Below are positions 27,492-37,224 of a stretch of 64,000 nucleotides of DNA, in pieces; position 1 is the first letter of the stretch, and the number at the start of each line of letters is the position of its first letter. Origin of the DNA: Candidatus Paraprochloron terpiosi LD05 (GTDB lineage Bacteria > Cyanobacteriota > Cyanobacteriia > Cyanobacteriales > Prochloraceae). The stretch is taken from the NCBI GenBank assembly GCA_018141785.1, contig CP073341.1:1907422-1971421 (forward strand), read 5' to 3'. A program made the translations under genes and the position numbers. The notes beneath the pieces are model-generated. The model was not told the DNA's origin and ran no database searches. It saw only the letters and a list, made by a program, of their open reading frames with translations.

Positions 27492-27761
27492 ATGTCAGTA
27501 TTTGTCGGTAATCTCCCTTACGAAGTCAGCCAAGATGACTTAAGGGAAGTATTCAAAGACTATGGGAAGGTGAAGCGGGTTCATATTCCCACCGATAAAG
27601 AAACCGGAGAAATGCGGGGCTTTGGTTTTGTCGAAATGGACAGTGACGCAGAAGAAGAAAACGCAATTAATGAATTAGATGGTGCAGAGTGGATGGGAAG
27701 GGAATTAAGGGTGAACAAAGCTAAACCTCGCAAGGAAAATTCCGGTCGTCCCCGTCGATAA
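27492..27761 (+). CDS. RRM-type RNA-binding protein (Rbp)
   Basis: This 89-residue protein is a single RNA recognition motif: RNP2 as VFVGNL at the N-terminus and RNP1 as RGFGFVEM in the middle, followed by a short basic tail KPRKENSGRPRR. Cyanobacterial Rbp proteins of this size bind single-stranded RNA and are often cold-induced. rpsU follows 170 bases downstream on the same strand, the common cyanobacterial arrangement. Confidence 0.95.
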   Translation: MSVFVGNLPYEVSQDDLREVFKDYGKVKRVHIPTDKETGEMRGFGFVEMDSDAEEENAINELDGAEWMGRELRVNKAKPRKENSGRPRR

Positions 27762-27929
27762 GCAGGAAAACTTCCATAGTTCGTGCATTTTCCCATTAAT
27801 GAACCCCCTCCTTCCTAGTTAAGGTGAGGAGGGGAATTCGCTTGTTTTGTATTCTAATAGATAGAGATACAAGCTGGAAACAACCAAAGTTACCCAAATT
27901 ACCGAAATTTATAAGGAGGAAACAACAGA

Positions 27930-28106
27930 ATGACCCAAGTGGTTGTGGGACAAAATGAAAATATAGAATCAGCTTTACGTCGATTTAAGCGCCAAGTATC
28001 AAAAGCAGGTATTTTTGCCGATATTAAGCGTCGCCGTCACTTTGAGACGCCAATTGAAAAGAAAAAGCGGAAAGCAATTGCGCGACGTAAGAAGCGCTTT
28101 CGTTAA
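27930..28106 (+). CDS. rpsU: 30S ribosomal protein S21
   Basis: ATG 27930 follows AAGGAGGAAAC and opens 58 codons: a start [20 protein letters not shown], then [19 protein letters not shown] and a very basic end [15 protein letters not shown]. This is S21 of the small ribosomal subunit. It is paired with the rbp gene upstream. Confidence 0.95.
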   Translation: MTQVVVGQNENIESALRRFKRQVSKAGIFADIKRRRHFETPIEKKKRKAIARRKKRFR

Positions 28107-28487
28107 AAAGTTTCTCCTGGATCGCCCTATCCCCCTATCCCCCCGCCATTAATCAATGCCGGGGGTGGGTGGGTAGGGGGTAGGGGGAAATGTAGAGTAA
28201 ACCGTTTTCCCCAGCGCTCCAGCACCCCAACTCCCCATCTCCCCATCTCCCCATCATACGCATGGTAAATGTTATGTTAATTGTGTACTAATTAAGTGTA
28301 TGTAACAGTTACATACACTTAATTAGTATTACTAAAGGTAATTTAATTCACAGGGTAAGGTTTTAACCCAAGCCTAAAATTGAAACCCTGAAAGGGTTTT
28401 CTCATTCGGTAGTGACTCAGTTTGCATAAATTTTGTATTTAGTTATGTGATGGGTGATGAGTAACAACAATCACCCACTATACGCCA
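28107..28487. other. Repeat-filled gap between rpsU and sodX
   Basis: No gene is visible. The gap holds a CATTAATCAATGCCGGGGG palindrome (28138-28163), a run of CTCCCCAT repeats (about 28230-28253), a perfect 20-bp inverted repeat (28286-28328) and a short AAACCCTGAAAGGGTTTT hairpin near 28383. Confidence 0.6.
28286..28328. repeat. Perfect 20-bp inverted repeat with 3-base loop
   Basis: TACTAATTAAGTGTATGTAA, then CAG, then TTACATACACTTAATTAGTA. Both arms match at all 20 positions. It sits between the convergent genes rpsU and sodX. No T-run follows on either strand, so it is not a standard intrinsic terminator. Confidence 0.85.
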
Positions 28488-28802
28488 TCAAAAAAACCGA
28501 CAAACAACTTGTCCTAGAATAAACCTCCCTTCGACATAACCAAAGGTACGACTATCGGTACTGGCTGAAGGATTATTTCCTTGTACAAAGCAGTCTCCTG
28601 CGGTTGTCACGGCAGTCACACCCTTGACTATTTGTAGATTTTGCTCTTGGGGATGCTGGAGCACGACAATATCCCCTACATTAGGGGACGATTGCCGATA
28701 TGCCCGAACATCAACTAATAGTTCATCTCCGGGCTGCAATAGCGGCTTCATGGATACACCTAAAACCCGGAATCGCTTCCGCCACCCCAGCAACCAGAGC
28801 AA
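28488..28802 (-). CDS. sodX: Ni-superoxide dismutase maturation protease (S26 type)
   Basis: The protein has the signal-peptidase-like Ser motif SMKPLLQPGDELLV and the later GDIVVLQHP and GDCFVQGNNPSASTDSR, the second with the region around the catalytic dyad of S26 proteases. SodX removes the N-terminal propeptide of NiSOD so that nickel can bind. Start is a TTG at 28802, about 43 bases after the sodN stop. The short length (104 residues) fits SodX rather than a general signal peptidase. Confidence 0.85.
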   Translation of the reverse strand: MLWLLGWRKRFRVLGVSMKPLLQPGDELLVDVRAYRQSSPNVGDIVVLQHPQEQNLQIVKGVTAVTTAGDCFVQGNNPSASTDSRTFGYVEGRFILGQVVCRFF

Positions 28803-28844
28803 TATATCAGCTAGATTACACTCTCGAATTCCATGTACCCCGGT

Positions 28845-29327
28845 TCAACTAGCGGTGTACCAACTTACATCGGTGCGGTTTTTCGTTGTCCAGAAGATTT
28901 CCTGAATTTCCTTTATAGCTGCCATTAGCTCATTAGCATGGGATAGGCTCACTTCTACCTTACAAGCAGAGCAAAGTTTAGCAGCTTTCCAAAATTTGTC
29001 ATGCAAATCAGGGAACTGTTCTAAATGAACGGGCTTGAAATAATCTGTCCATAAAATCAACAGTTCCTTTTTCGTAATTTGTGCCTGTTCTTCCTTAATC
29101 TGGATATACCGGCTCATGGTATTCTGGTAGGCTGCCATTACCTGGGCATCATTACCTATAGGCGGTTGCAGGTCTAAGATTTTTTTCGTCATGGAAAGAA
29201 CTGCTTCCGCTGCAATGCGAGCGGATGCGGGGTCATAAACGCCACAGGGTCCGTCGCAATGAGCATGTACAGGTGGGGCTGGAAACCATTGCTTGATTTG
29301 GGTAGCAATCAGTTTTGACAGTGTCAT
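28845..29327 (-). CDS. sodN: Nickel superoxide dismutase
   Basis: NiSOD disproportionates superoxide. A 22-residue propeptide ends ...APPVHA; the mature protein then begins HCDGPCGVYDP, with His23, Cys24 and Cys28 as nickel-hook residues. The fourth position of the hook is Gly instead of the more usual Leu or another residue. The rest is the expected four-helix-bundle sequence, with AAEAVLSMTKKI and LHDKFWKAAKLCSACKVEVS. The length of 160 residues is normal. The sodX protease gene follows directly. Confidence 0.95.
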   Translation of the reverse strand: MTLSKLIATQIKQWFPAPPVHAHCDGPCGVYDPASARIAAEAVLSMTKKILDLQPPIGNDAQVMAAYQNTMSRYIQIKEEQAQITKKELLILWTDYFKPVHLEQFPDLHDKFWKAAKLCSACKVEVSLSHANELMAAIKEIQEIFWTTKNRTDVSWYTAS

Positions 29328-29457
29328 GTTGATTTTTCCTCTTATTGAACGGGTTCAATGAGCAAGTTTACTACATTATCAGGGAAAATTGCTACCCTTT
29401 GACAACTTCCATCTACCATCCTCCACACCCACTAAGGTGATTTAAATTTACGTAGCA

Positions 29458-29640
29458 CTATTTCGCATCAGTTCCATTTCCTATCATTGAAACTTCATAT
29501 CCCCAATCTTGAAGAAGTTGAAGCACCCTCAAGTTATTTTCCTTGCCATGTACAGCAATAAATATTGTGGGCAAGTGGTAGGCGAATTAGCTTTTCTCCA
29601 CCACGCAAAACCCAATACTCCATTCCTTTCACATTACAAG
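29458..29640 (-). pseudogene. C-terminal methyltransferase-like fragment (FkbM-like?)
   Basis: On the minus strand, GMEYWVLRGGEKLIRLPLA is followed, after a frame change, by TIFIAVHGKENNLRVLQLLQ and DWGYEVSMIGNGTDAK* ending at 29458-29460. The IFIAVHG...WGYEV pattern resembles the C-terminal end of FkbM-type methyltransferases. No start and no SAM-binding part is present. The remaining gap 29328-29724 shows no other gene. Confidence 0.4.
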
Positions 29641-29724
29641 CCTATTCTTGTTATAGGATATTAATATGATTAAATAGCTCAAGTATTGCAGTCGTTATTA
29701 CTTATTGGTGGCATTTAACCGGAG

Positions 29725-30549
29725 ATGAAAGACTTTGAAGAACAACTCAAAAGTATCTATTCCAAAGACCTAGAAGCGAAAAAAACTTGGTATTCTGCCG
29801 TGGCAGATGCCTACAATCAGACAAGACCGCCCTATCCCATAGAACTGATTAATCGCGCCGTTAAGTTAGTCCGACTGCCCCCTGGAGGGAACTTGCTGGA
29901 AATAGGATGTGGTCCGGGGACTGCTACCACAGCCTTTGCTACCTTAGGCTTCTCTATGGTTTGCTTGGAGCCTTGTTGGGAATCTTACCAGCTAGGGCGA
30001 CAAAACTGCCAGCAGTATCCAAATGTAGAGATTCTCAACACTACTTTTGAAGAGTGGGAGCTAGAGAGGACAAGATTCCATGGGGTTCTGGCTGCCAGTT
30101 CTTTTCATTGGATTGGGATCGAGATTGGCTGTCCAAAAGCTGCTGATGCCCTGGAAGAGCATGGAAGGTTGATTTTGCTCTGGAACACTCCCCCACAACC
30201 GAAGGATGAACTTTACCCACTGTTGGATCAAGTCTATCAGACTCATGCTCCCTCTCTTGCACCCTATGAAGAGATGAGAACTCATGAAGAAAACCTGAGC
30301 AGGTTAGGAGAAAAGGTGATTGACTCCGGTTATTTCCAGGACTTACTGTCGGAACAGTTGGTTTGTGAAGTGACCTATAGCATTGATGATTATTTAGCGC
30401 TTTTGAGTACCTTGTCCCCCTACATCATGCTAGATCCGCAGCAGCGACATTCTTTGTTTGCCGGATTAAAAGAAACCCTAGAGAGAAACTGTGGCAGTCA
30501 GATCCAGACTTCCTATCTCTCAGTTTTGCAGATTGCCAAAAAAAGATAA
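29725..30549 (+). CDS. Class I SAM-dependent methyltransferase
   Basis: The 274-residue protein has SAM motif I as NLLEIGCGPGTATTAFA (about residues 56-72), an acidic motif II at VCLEPCWES and the post-motif LAASSFHWI typical of the methyltransferase type 11/25 families. The N-terminus YSAVADAYNQTRPPYP is common in UbiE-like members. The substrate is unknown. It precedes por but is separated by a palindrome and about 90 bases, so a functional link to chlorophyll synthesis is not shown. Confidence 0.8.
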   Translation: MKDFEEQLKSIYSKDLEAKKTWYSAVADAYNQTRPPYPIELINRAVKLVRLPPGGNLLEIGCGPGTATTAFATLGFSMVCLEPCWESYQLGRQNCQQYPNVEILNTTFEEWELERTRFHGVLAASSFHWIGIEIGCPKAADALEEHGRLILLWNTPPQPKDELYPLLDQVYQTHAPSLAPYEEMRTHEENLSRLGEKVIDSGYFQDLLSEQLVCEVTYSIDDYLALLSTLSPYIMLDPQQRHSLFAGLKETLERNCGSQIQTSYLSVLQIAKKR

Positions 30550-30593
30550 ATAACCATCCTACTGTACAATGCTCTCATATATTTTGGGTAACT

Positions 30594-30620
30594 ATAGGGG
30601 CGGGATAGTCCCGCCCCTAT
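30594..30620. repeat. Perfect 12-bp palindrome between methyltransferase and por
   Basis: ATAGGGGCGGGA, TAG, TCCCGCCCCTAT. It resembles short cyanobacterial interspersed palindromes rather than a terminator, since no T-run follows. It ends 17 bases before the por start, so it would form a hairpin close to the por ribosome binding site. Confidence 0.8.
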
Positions 30621-30628
30621 AATGGTAA

Positions 30629-31603
<975 letters not shown>

Positions 31604-31832
31604 TCGATGGTAGCTTTCCCGACTGGGAGATATCTTGATCACCTGATACATTTATGCGGTGCAAAGCGATACAAAATCGCCTTTCACGACAATAGCATCA
31701 CTTTATATTAGTGACACTGATTACAGAAGGATCTTGGCTGTTGACATTCCTTCTAATTTTACTAGACTTGGCCATGGCTATAAACTTTCCTAACTAGATG
31801 ATACCAAGTCTAGCATATCCCAAGAAGAATTC

Positions 31833-34800
31833 TCATGCAAATCGGTCCTCGGTGTAGGTTTTGATAGGTCTGGGTTTAACTGTCTGCCAAGGATAGCGGG
31901 GCTGAAGCTGGTTCAAGGGAAAACTGCTCAAACGCTTCTCAATGGTAGCTCTTTCCTCCTCAGTGAGTCCAAACATTTCGTAAATGGTTTCATCAATTTC
32001 AGCTAGAGTGGCCATAAAATCTGCCTCTACTTCCTGAAAGTTCGACCGTCGCTTTCGATATTCTTGCATCAATGCTGTATAGTCTTGGGGAATCAATAAT
32101 TTTTGGATCGTCCCTCGGGAAATAGAAGCATTATTTTCAGCATTGAGTGTGAGCAGTTTATATACCAGCTCTCCTAAATCAGCATCCCCCAGCTCAAAGG
32201 AAAATACCCCAGCTTTGAGTAGATTTCCCTCCCAACTTAATGCTTCAACTTCCACGTCTTCAGGAGTCCAATGAGTAAAATTAAGTCCTAAATGACGTTC
32301 CCTCAATATATACCGACTTTTTTGAATCCGAGTTTCCACTTCAGATAGCAACCATTCATCGGGATTATTCTTAGCAGTTTTCCCTAATTGGGCTAAATTA
32401 TGATAGCTATCTACTAATCGTTCTTCTAGATCAGGCAGCTCAATTCCCGTCCAAGGTAAAGACTCAAGGATTCTAGGATAATAATTGCTGAACCTTCCCT
32501 GGATTACAGTGGAACGAAACCTCACTGATGCTAGAAAACGAATAACCTTACTGTTAAAGTAGCTGGCGATAGCCTCTAATGCTGGTCCTCCTGGCTTCTG
32601 GAGCGCAACAAGGACACTATCGAGGGCTGCTATGGAATAATTATTATCAACAACAGCAGCTGTCGGTAATTGGACAATTTTGGCAACTGCGATAAATCTG
32701 TTTGGTACTTCTTCCCCTCCCCACAGACTAAGTTTGCCATTAGGTCTTGCTCTCACAGCATCCAAATCAACCCATCCTGCTGGATCTCCATGGTATCCCA
32801 CAGCTACACTACGTCCAGCAATCACTTGAATAGGTTGAGTTCCTATGGGTTCTGGGGTAACTTCTACTCCCCCCCGCTGAATGCCATAGGTCCACCAAAA
32901 AGGACGATTATTGCGGCTGAGTTGTTGAGCAACTACTTCCTTTAATTCTACTATATTGGTACCATTCCCGTTAGGATATAACTTCCGCAGAATTGGCACA
33001 TCTTCAGAATGTAACAAAGGCAGCAGATAATCTCCCCACATCCCTTCTCGTGAATTACTGGGATGTGTAACTCGAGGACTGACGGAAGCAGCAAAGAAAT
33101 CACCATAGGTTACTTTTGTCGGTATTTCCTCGCTCCCCCAAGAGCTAGGAACATATAACTCAATCTCATCCTCTTCTTGAGCGGGGGTTTTCTCAATGAC
33201 TAACAACATGGGAATTCTACTGACATCCCAAACAGGTTTATCTGTAAACTCTAACCAGACTAACTTGCGCAAAGCGGCTTCCCTGCGGGGATAAAGCAGT
33301 TTCCAGACTTTGGCAGCTGCTTTAGAATTGGCGTAACCACCGCTAACCACCATCCCCAGAAAACCGCCATCAGCCAGGAATGAGGTTATGGCGCGATAGA
33401 GAAAGACCAAACCTGTATCGGCATTTTGTCCCCAAACCTCTTGCCACAATCCCTTCATCTCGGAACCATATTTCACCCGTTCCGCTCGGATATAGGGGGG
33501 GTTCCCCAGGATATATTGCCATTGCTCCCTATCCCTTTCTTCGGAACCAGGAGGTAAATAGCCTTTTCCCAGAATCCCCATAAGATCGTCATCTCGCAGC
33601 AAGCTGTTCAAGTTGTAGACATGAATCTTGGGGGGTTTAGCGGAAGGTTGGAGGCGCACCATAGCCCACATCAACTGAAAATGGCTGATAAAAGCAGCAA
33701 ATGGGTTCAGATCGAACCCCCAAACATTGATTTGTAGTGAGTGACATACCTCCTCAGGAGCTAATCCTCTATCTTTGGCGTCTGACAGACATCGGTGAAC
33801 GTACCGCACCAAAAAGGAACCGCTACCACAAGCAGGATCCAGTAGTTTACCTTCTTCATGACTAAAGACGGTGTGATCCAGCAACCAATCTACAATTGAA
33901 ATCGGTGTATAATATTCTCCCAGTCGTTTCCTTTTGGCTGTGGGTAAAAAAGCTTGATAGATATCTCCTAAAATTTCTTCCGACAAACCGGAAAAGTCAT
34001 AGGCATTAAATCGCAAAATCAATCGCTGCAATGGTTTATCTAACATCCCATTGGTGCCATAGATCCAGTCAAAAACATTGGATTGAAAGGGTTCTTGGTA
34101 TAACTTGCCTAGGTCTGTCCCTACTAATTTAACCAAAATACGGGCATCCCCGGTGAGGTGCTCCACAAAGGCTGCCCAATCCCCAGGACCACCGTTAGAA
34201 AGCCTTCGTTTCTTGGTTAATTGCAAATCCTCAACCAGTCTGAGAAAAAGAACACGAGCAATGAGTACTGCCACAGAATCTGCTACAAATGCCTCCCGAA
34301 TTCGCGCTCTTACTTGTTTCCCTTTGGCGCTCACTTCTCGCCCATATTGGTCTTCAAATCGAGGCAAAATGTCTTCCAATAAATGTCGATGAAAATCAAA
34401 TTTACTTCTCAGACGCAGTAGGGCACGACGTTGTGTGTCTCCCGCACCAGCTAAATTCCGTTCAATATTTTGTTCCTCTTGCTGATAGTCTGCGTATTCC
34501 TTTTGTATCTTATCCATGGCTTTTTCCCCAGCTTGACTCAATTGGGCAAAACTATGAAATAAGTCTTGCTTTAGCCTGTCTAGGGTTTCGGGGGAATCAA
34601 GCTTTAGGTAGATATAAGGCAGCTTTCCTTTAATAAATGTCTCCCATTGATTGCTGTGTTCTGCTTGCTCGCCAGATATAAATTTTAGTTGTTCTTTTAA
34701 TGCCTCAAATGTTGCTGTGGCTAAATCTAAGGGTACTTCAAATCCGGCTACAGGTTCTCCTGTGGGCCAAACAATCCAAAGGTAATGAGGAGTTAAAAAT

Positions 34801-35123
34801 AAAAGGTAGCGAGTTAATCCTTCAATATATTTGCGCTTCTCATGCCACAGTTTGGTGCGCCCTGCCTCAGTAGTTAGGAACACGTCATCCTTTTTCAAAT
34901 CCCCTACTACCCAAGCAATAGCATCAGGAGTGAGAAGTTTAATGTCTGGATAGCCTCCCCCACTTTTATCTTCAGTGACTACTTGCTTCTTGGGATAGTC
35001 TAGTAAACCTGCTAAAAAATCCCGCAGATCTGGGTTGTAGGAACGCTCAGGTTTATCCCAATCTAATGCCAGCCACTTGGCTAAGGGGTTTAGTCTGCGG
35101 TTTTTGGACAAAATAACCTCCAT
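31833..35123 (-). CDS. Type IIG-like restriction-modification enzyme
   Basis: The 1096-residue protein has an N-terminal nuclease-like region (YPDIKLLTP with Asp60, then GDLKK with Asp75 and Lys77, a PD-DxK variant). A helical linker follows. The adenine methyltransferase has motif I DPACGSGSF (429-437) and motif IV NPPY (541-544). The C-terminal half has target-recognition features. The Eco57I-like layout means one chain both cuts and methylates. It is unrelated in detail to the enzyme at 10288. No partner gene is adjacent. The recognition site is unknown. Confidence 0.85.
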   Translation of the reverse strand: MEVILSKNRRLNPLAKWLALDWDKPERSYNPDLRDFLAGLLDYPKKQVVTEDKSGGGYPDIKLLTPDAIAWVVGDLKKDDVFLTTEAGRTKLWHEKRKYIEGLTRYLLFLTPHYLWIVWPTGEPVAGFEVPLDLATATFEALKEQLKFISGEQAEHSNQWETFIKGKLPYIYLKLDSPETLDRLKQDLFHSFAQLSQAGEKAMDKIQKEYADYQQEEQNIERNLAGAGDTQRRALLRLRSKFDFHRHLLEDILPRFEDQYGREVSAKGKQVRARIREAFVADSVAVLIARVLFLRLVEDLQLTKKRRLSNGGPGDWAAFVEHLTGDARILVKLVGTDLGKLYQEPFQSNVFDWIYGTNGMLDKPLQRLILRFNAYDFSGLSEEILGDIYQAFLPTAKRKRLGEYYTPISIVDWLLDHTVFSHEEGKLLDPACGSGSFLVRYVHRCLSDAKDRGLAPEEVCHSLQINVWGFDLNPFAAFISHFQLMWAMVRLQPSAKPPKIHVYNLNSLLRDDDLMGILGKGYLPPGSEERDREQWQYILGNPPYIRAERVKYGSEMKGLWQEVWGQNADTGLVFLYRAITSFLADGGFLGMVVSGGYANSKAAAKVWKLLYPRREAALRKLVWLEFTDKPVWDVSRIPMLLVIEKTPAQEEDEIELYVPSSWGSEEIPTKVTYGDFFAASVSPRVTHPSNSREGMWGDYLLPLLHSEDVPILRKLYPNGNGTNIVELKEVVAQQLSRNNRPFWWTYGIQRGGVEVTPEPIGTQPIQVIAGRSVAVGYHGDPAGWVDLDAVRARPNGKLSLWGGEEVPNRFIAVAKIVQLPTAAVVDNNYSIAALDSVLVALQKPGGPALEAIASYFNSKVIRFLASVRFRSTVIQGRFSNYYPRILESLPWTGIELPDLEERLVDSYHNLAQLGKTAKNNPDEWLLSEVETRIQKSRYILRERHLGLNFTHWTPEDVEVEALSWEGNLLKAGVFSFELGDADLGELVYKLLTLNAENNASISRGTIQKLLIPQDYTALMQEYRKRRSNFQEVEADFMATLAEIDETIYEMFGLTEEERATIEKRLSSFPLNQLQPRYPWQTVKPRPIKTYTEDRFA

Positions 35124-35464
35124 GTAATCATCATAAGCGTTGGCGTATTTATATATTGCATTGTTACTTTATTTTAGTAAAATTAGGTAAACTAAATTAC
35201 GAATAACACCTAAAGCGCTAAACTTGTGATTATTGGATGCTGAAGAAGCACTCAGTCGAGCATGCATCAAAGCATGGGAGAAATGGCAAGACTACTCTGA
35301 GGAAATTGCTAACCCCAAAGCATGGTTAACTCGACTGACTTGTAACTTTTCTATGAATATGTATGGAAAGCATTGATTTGCGGGCTAATATATGAAACCC
35401 CATAAGTGTGTGAAATATTACCAACTGGTTTTGTGCGCACCCCTGTGAGAAGCACTACTGCTAT
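35124..35464. other. Gap with sigma-factor remnant
   Basis: Between the type IIG gene and the first Uma2 gene the only recognisable content is the sigma-factor fragment at 35230-35376. The rest is AT-rich and contains the upstream region of the R-M gene. Confidence 0.5.
35230..35376 (+). pseudogene. ECF/sigma-70 region 2 fragment
   Basis: The frame reads LLDAEEALSRACIKAWEKWQ, DYSEEIANPKAWLTRLTCN and ends at TGA 35374-35376. The pattern of acidic start, KAWEK and NPKAWLTRLT matches region 2 of ECF-like sigma factors. Neither the start nor region 4 is present, and the frame is closed by a stop on both sides. A dead remnant. Confidence 0.55.
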
Positions 35465-36181
35465 TTATTGCGTATCTGGCTCAACACCTAACTGCTTAAG
35501 CCTAGCCAGCAACTCCTCCACCCGTTGTTGCGCCAGTTCTTTTTGTTGTTTTTCTTGTTCAGCTCTCTCTTGTGGAGTCCGAATCAATTGCCCCTGGGGA
35601 CTAAAAAACCGCAGTTTTGACTCATACACTCCCAAAAACAACTCTAACTGCTCACTCCACAACCACTCTTGCTCATTTGGCTCTAGGGGCTGGTACTTTC
35701 CTCGTAGGAGGCTGAATCCTTTGAACTCCAAAGTATCGGGGTGAAACCAGAAATATTCTGGCGTGCGAAAGGTGTCTTGGTAAAGCTGTTTCTTCAACCC
35801 TTTATCAACTTTAGCAGTGCTTTTAGAGAGCAGTTCCACAATCACATGAGGATATTTCCCCTGTTCAGCCCACAGTACCCAGCTTTTGCGTGGTTTATTT
35901 TCCGTACCTAAAACCACAAAAAAATCTGGCCCACGAAAGTCCCGGGTGGTAATGTGTTCGGGACTGAAAAAAATCGTGAGGTTCCCAGTGGCATAGAAAT
36001 CGGTGCGCTCTCGCCACCACCACTTGAGACAAGCCAGCAACAGCTCTATTTGCTCCCGATGCAGGTCGCTTTCCAAAGGTGGTTCATCACTCCATAAATC
36101 CCAGGGTGGAATAATTATATCTTCTACTTCGGCGGGCATGGTTAAATTTGCCGCAGCTTCTGAATTTTGAGTCAAGGTCAT
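35465..36181 (-). CDS. Uma2-family (DUF820) putative endonuclease, copy 1
   Basis: Uma2 proteins have a PD-(D/E)xK nuclease fold: here RGPDFFVVLG gives the Asp, and HVIVELLSKST the Glu-x-x-Ser-Lys. The C-terminus is a coiled coil (QERAEQEKQQKELAQQRVEE) ending LGVEPDTQ. They are multicopy in cyanobacteria, with unknown role. Nearly identical to the gene at 39142, apart from a shorter coiled coil. Start at ATG 36181. Confidence 0.85.
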   Translation of the reverse strand: MTLTQNSEAAANLTMPAEVEDIIIPPWDLWSDEPPLESDLHREQIELLLACLKWWWRERTDFYATGNLTIFFSPEHITTRDFRGPDFFVVLGTENKPRKSWVLWAEQGKYPHVIVELLSKSTAKVDKGLKKQLYQDTFRTPEYFWFHPDTLEFKGFSLLRGKYQPLEPNEQEWLWSEQLELFLGVYESKLRFFSPQGQLIRTPQERAEQEKQQKELAQQRVEELLARLKQLGVEPDTQ

Positions 36182-36769
36182 GGTGGTTAGGGGGCAAAAT
36201 GGCTACCTCTAGTTTAGGTGGTTTTGGCAAGTGGTCGCCCTTTGGAAGCTATGAGAGTGCGCTCACGAAGTGACCCCGGGCATTAATCAATGCCGGGGGT
36301 GCGCTTGCAGGCGCTGTGATGGTGAAAACTATGCCTTGTTAATCGGAGAATTGCGTCAGTATCTGAATAATAACGGAATGAGTGACAAGAAAATCAACAT
36401 CGCTGCCTCAGGTGTTCCAGATAAAATGGCAAAATCCAATATTTCCAATCTCTTTGACGCTGGTCTTGATGGCATCAACGTCATGACTTACGACTGCCAA
36501 AGCCAATGCCGATTATCTTTACAGTGAGGACAACGGTGTCTTTTTTAGGGGATTGGCTAATGTTCAGTCTGGCGAATCATCTTCCTATTCCAAAGCTTGA
36601 TGATATACAGATTTTCATCCCGGAGGCTGTATAAATGCTCAATCAAGCAGAAAGGCAGGTATAATAGGAGCAGTTTCGAGTGCTAAGAACCCAATCATGC
36701 TTAAAGTAACAATTCGATTAACTTCATAGAAAAGATATCATATTGTTATGTAAAAGGTTGAAGTTACCT
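36182..36769. other. Gap with palindrome, chitinase remnant and duplicated leader
   Basis: The gap holds a GCATTAATCAATGCCGGGGG palindrome at 36277-36303, a chitinase-like remnant at 36306-36600 and, from about 36657, a leader resembling the one before the gene at 43419 (GTATAATAGGAG...GCAGTTTCG...GATATCAT). Confidence 0.5.
36306..36600 (+). pseudogene. Glycoside hydrolase 18 (chitinase-like) fragment
   Basis: NYALLIGELRQYLNNNGMSD, KKINIAASGVPDKMAK and DAGLDGINVMTYD fit the GH18 core, whose strand usually ends in MTYD. Directly after MTYD the frame shifts and continues TAKANADYLYSEDNGVFF to TGA 36598-36600. The catalytic DxxDxDxE strand is missing because the 5' part is absent. A palindromic repeat lies at its upstream edge. 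Confidence 0.55.
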
Positions 36770-37224
36770 ATGAACAAACTAATTTTCTCTACCGCCTTTG
36801 TTGCAGCGGCACTTTTCACTCCCTCTCCCGCTTATGCTGTTACTGGTACAATTCTAAAGCCAATGTCTGCAACCGCTAATGTAGATGATTTTTCAACTAC
36901 TGATCTAAGTAATTTATTTAACGAAATTGGATTGATGGGGGGATATGCAACAATTAGTAATGCTTATGTAAGAATACATAATTGAGTACGTACGCATTTT
37001 AGGGACTCAAATGTAGTTAATGCAAGAGTATGGGTGGGGAATAGTGCAACACCAACCTTAACTTTTAACCTAGGTAGGAACGCCTTAATCGGAAGATTAG
37101 CTTTGTGGAATCTTACAAATAATGCCAGTATAAGAGAGTTTGAGTTATTCGCCGATACTAATGAGAATCGAAATGACGGACTAGGACAATCATTAGGAAG
37201 ATTTGAGGCAAATAATCAAGCAGT

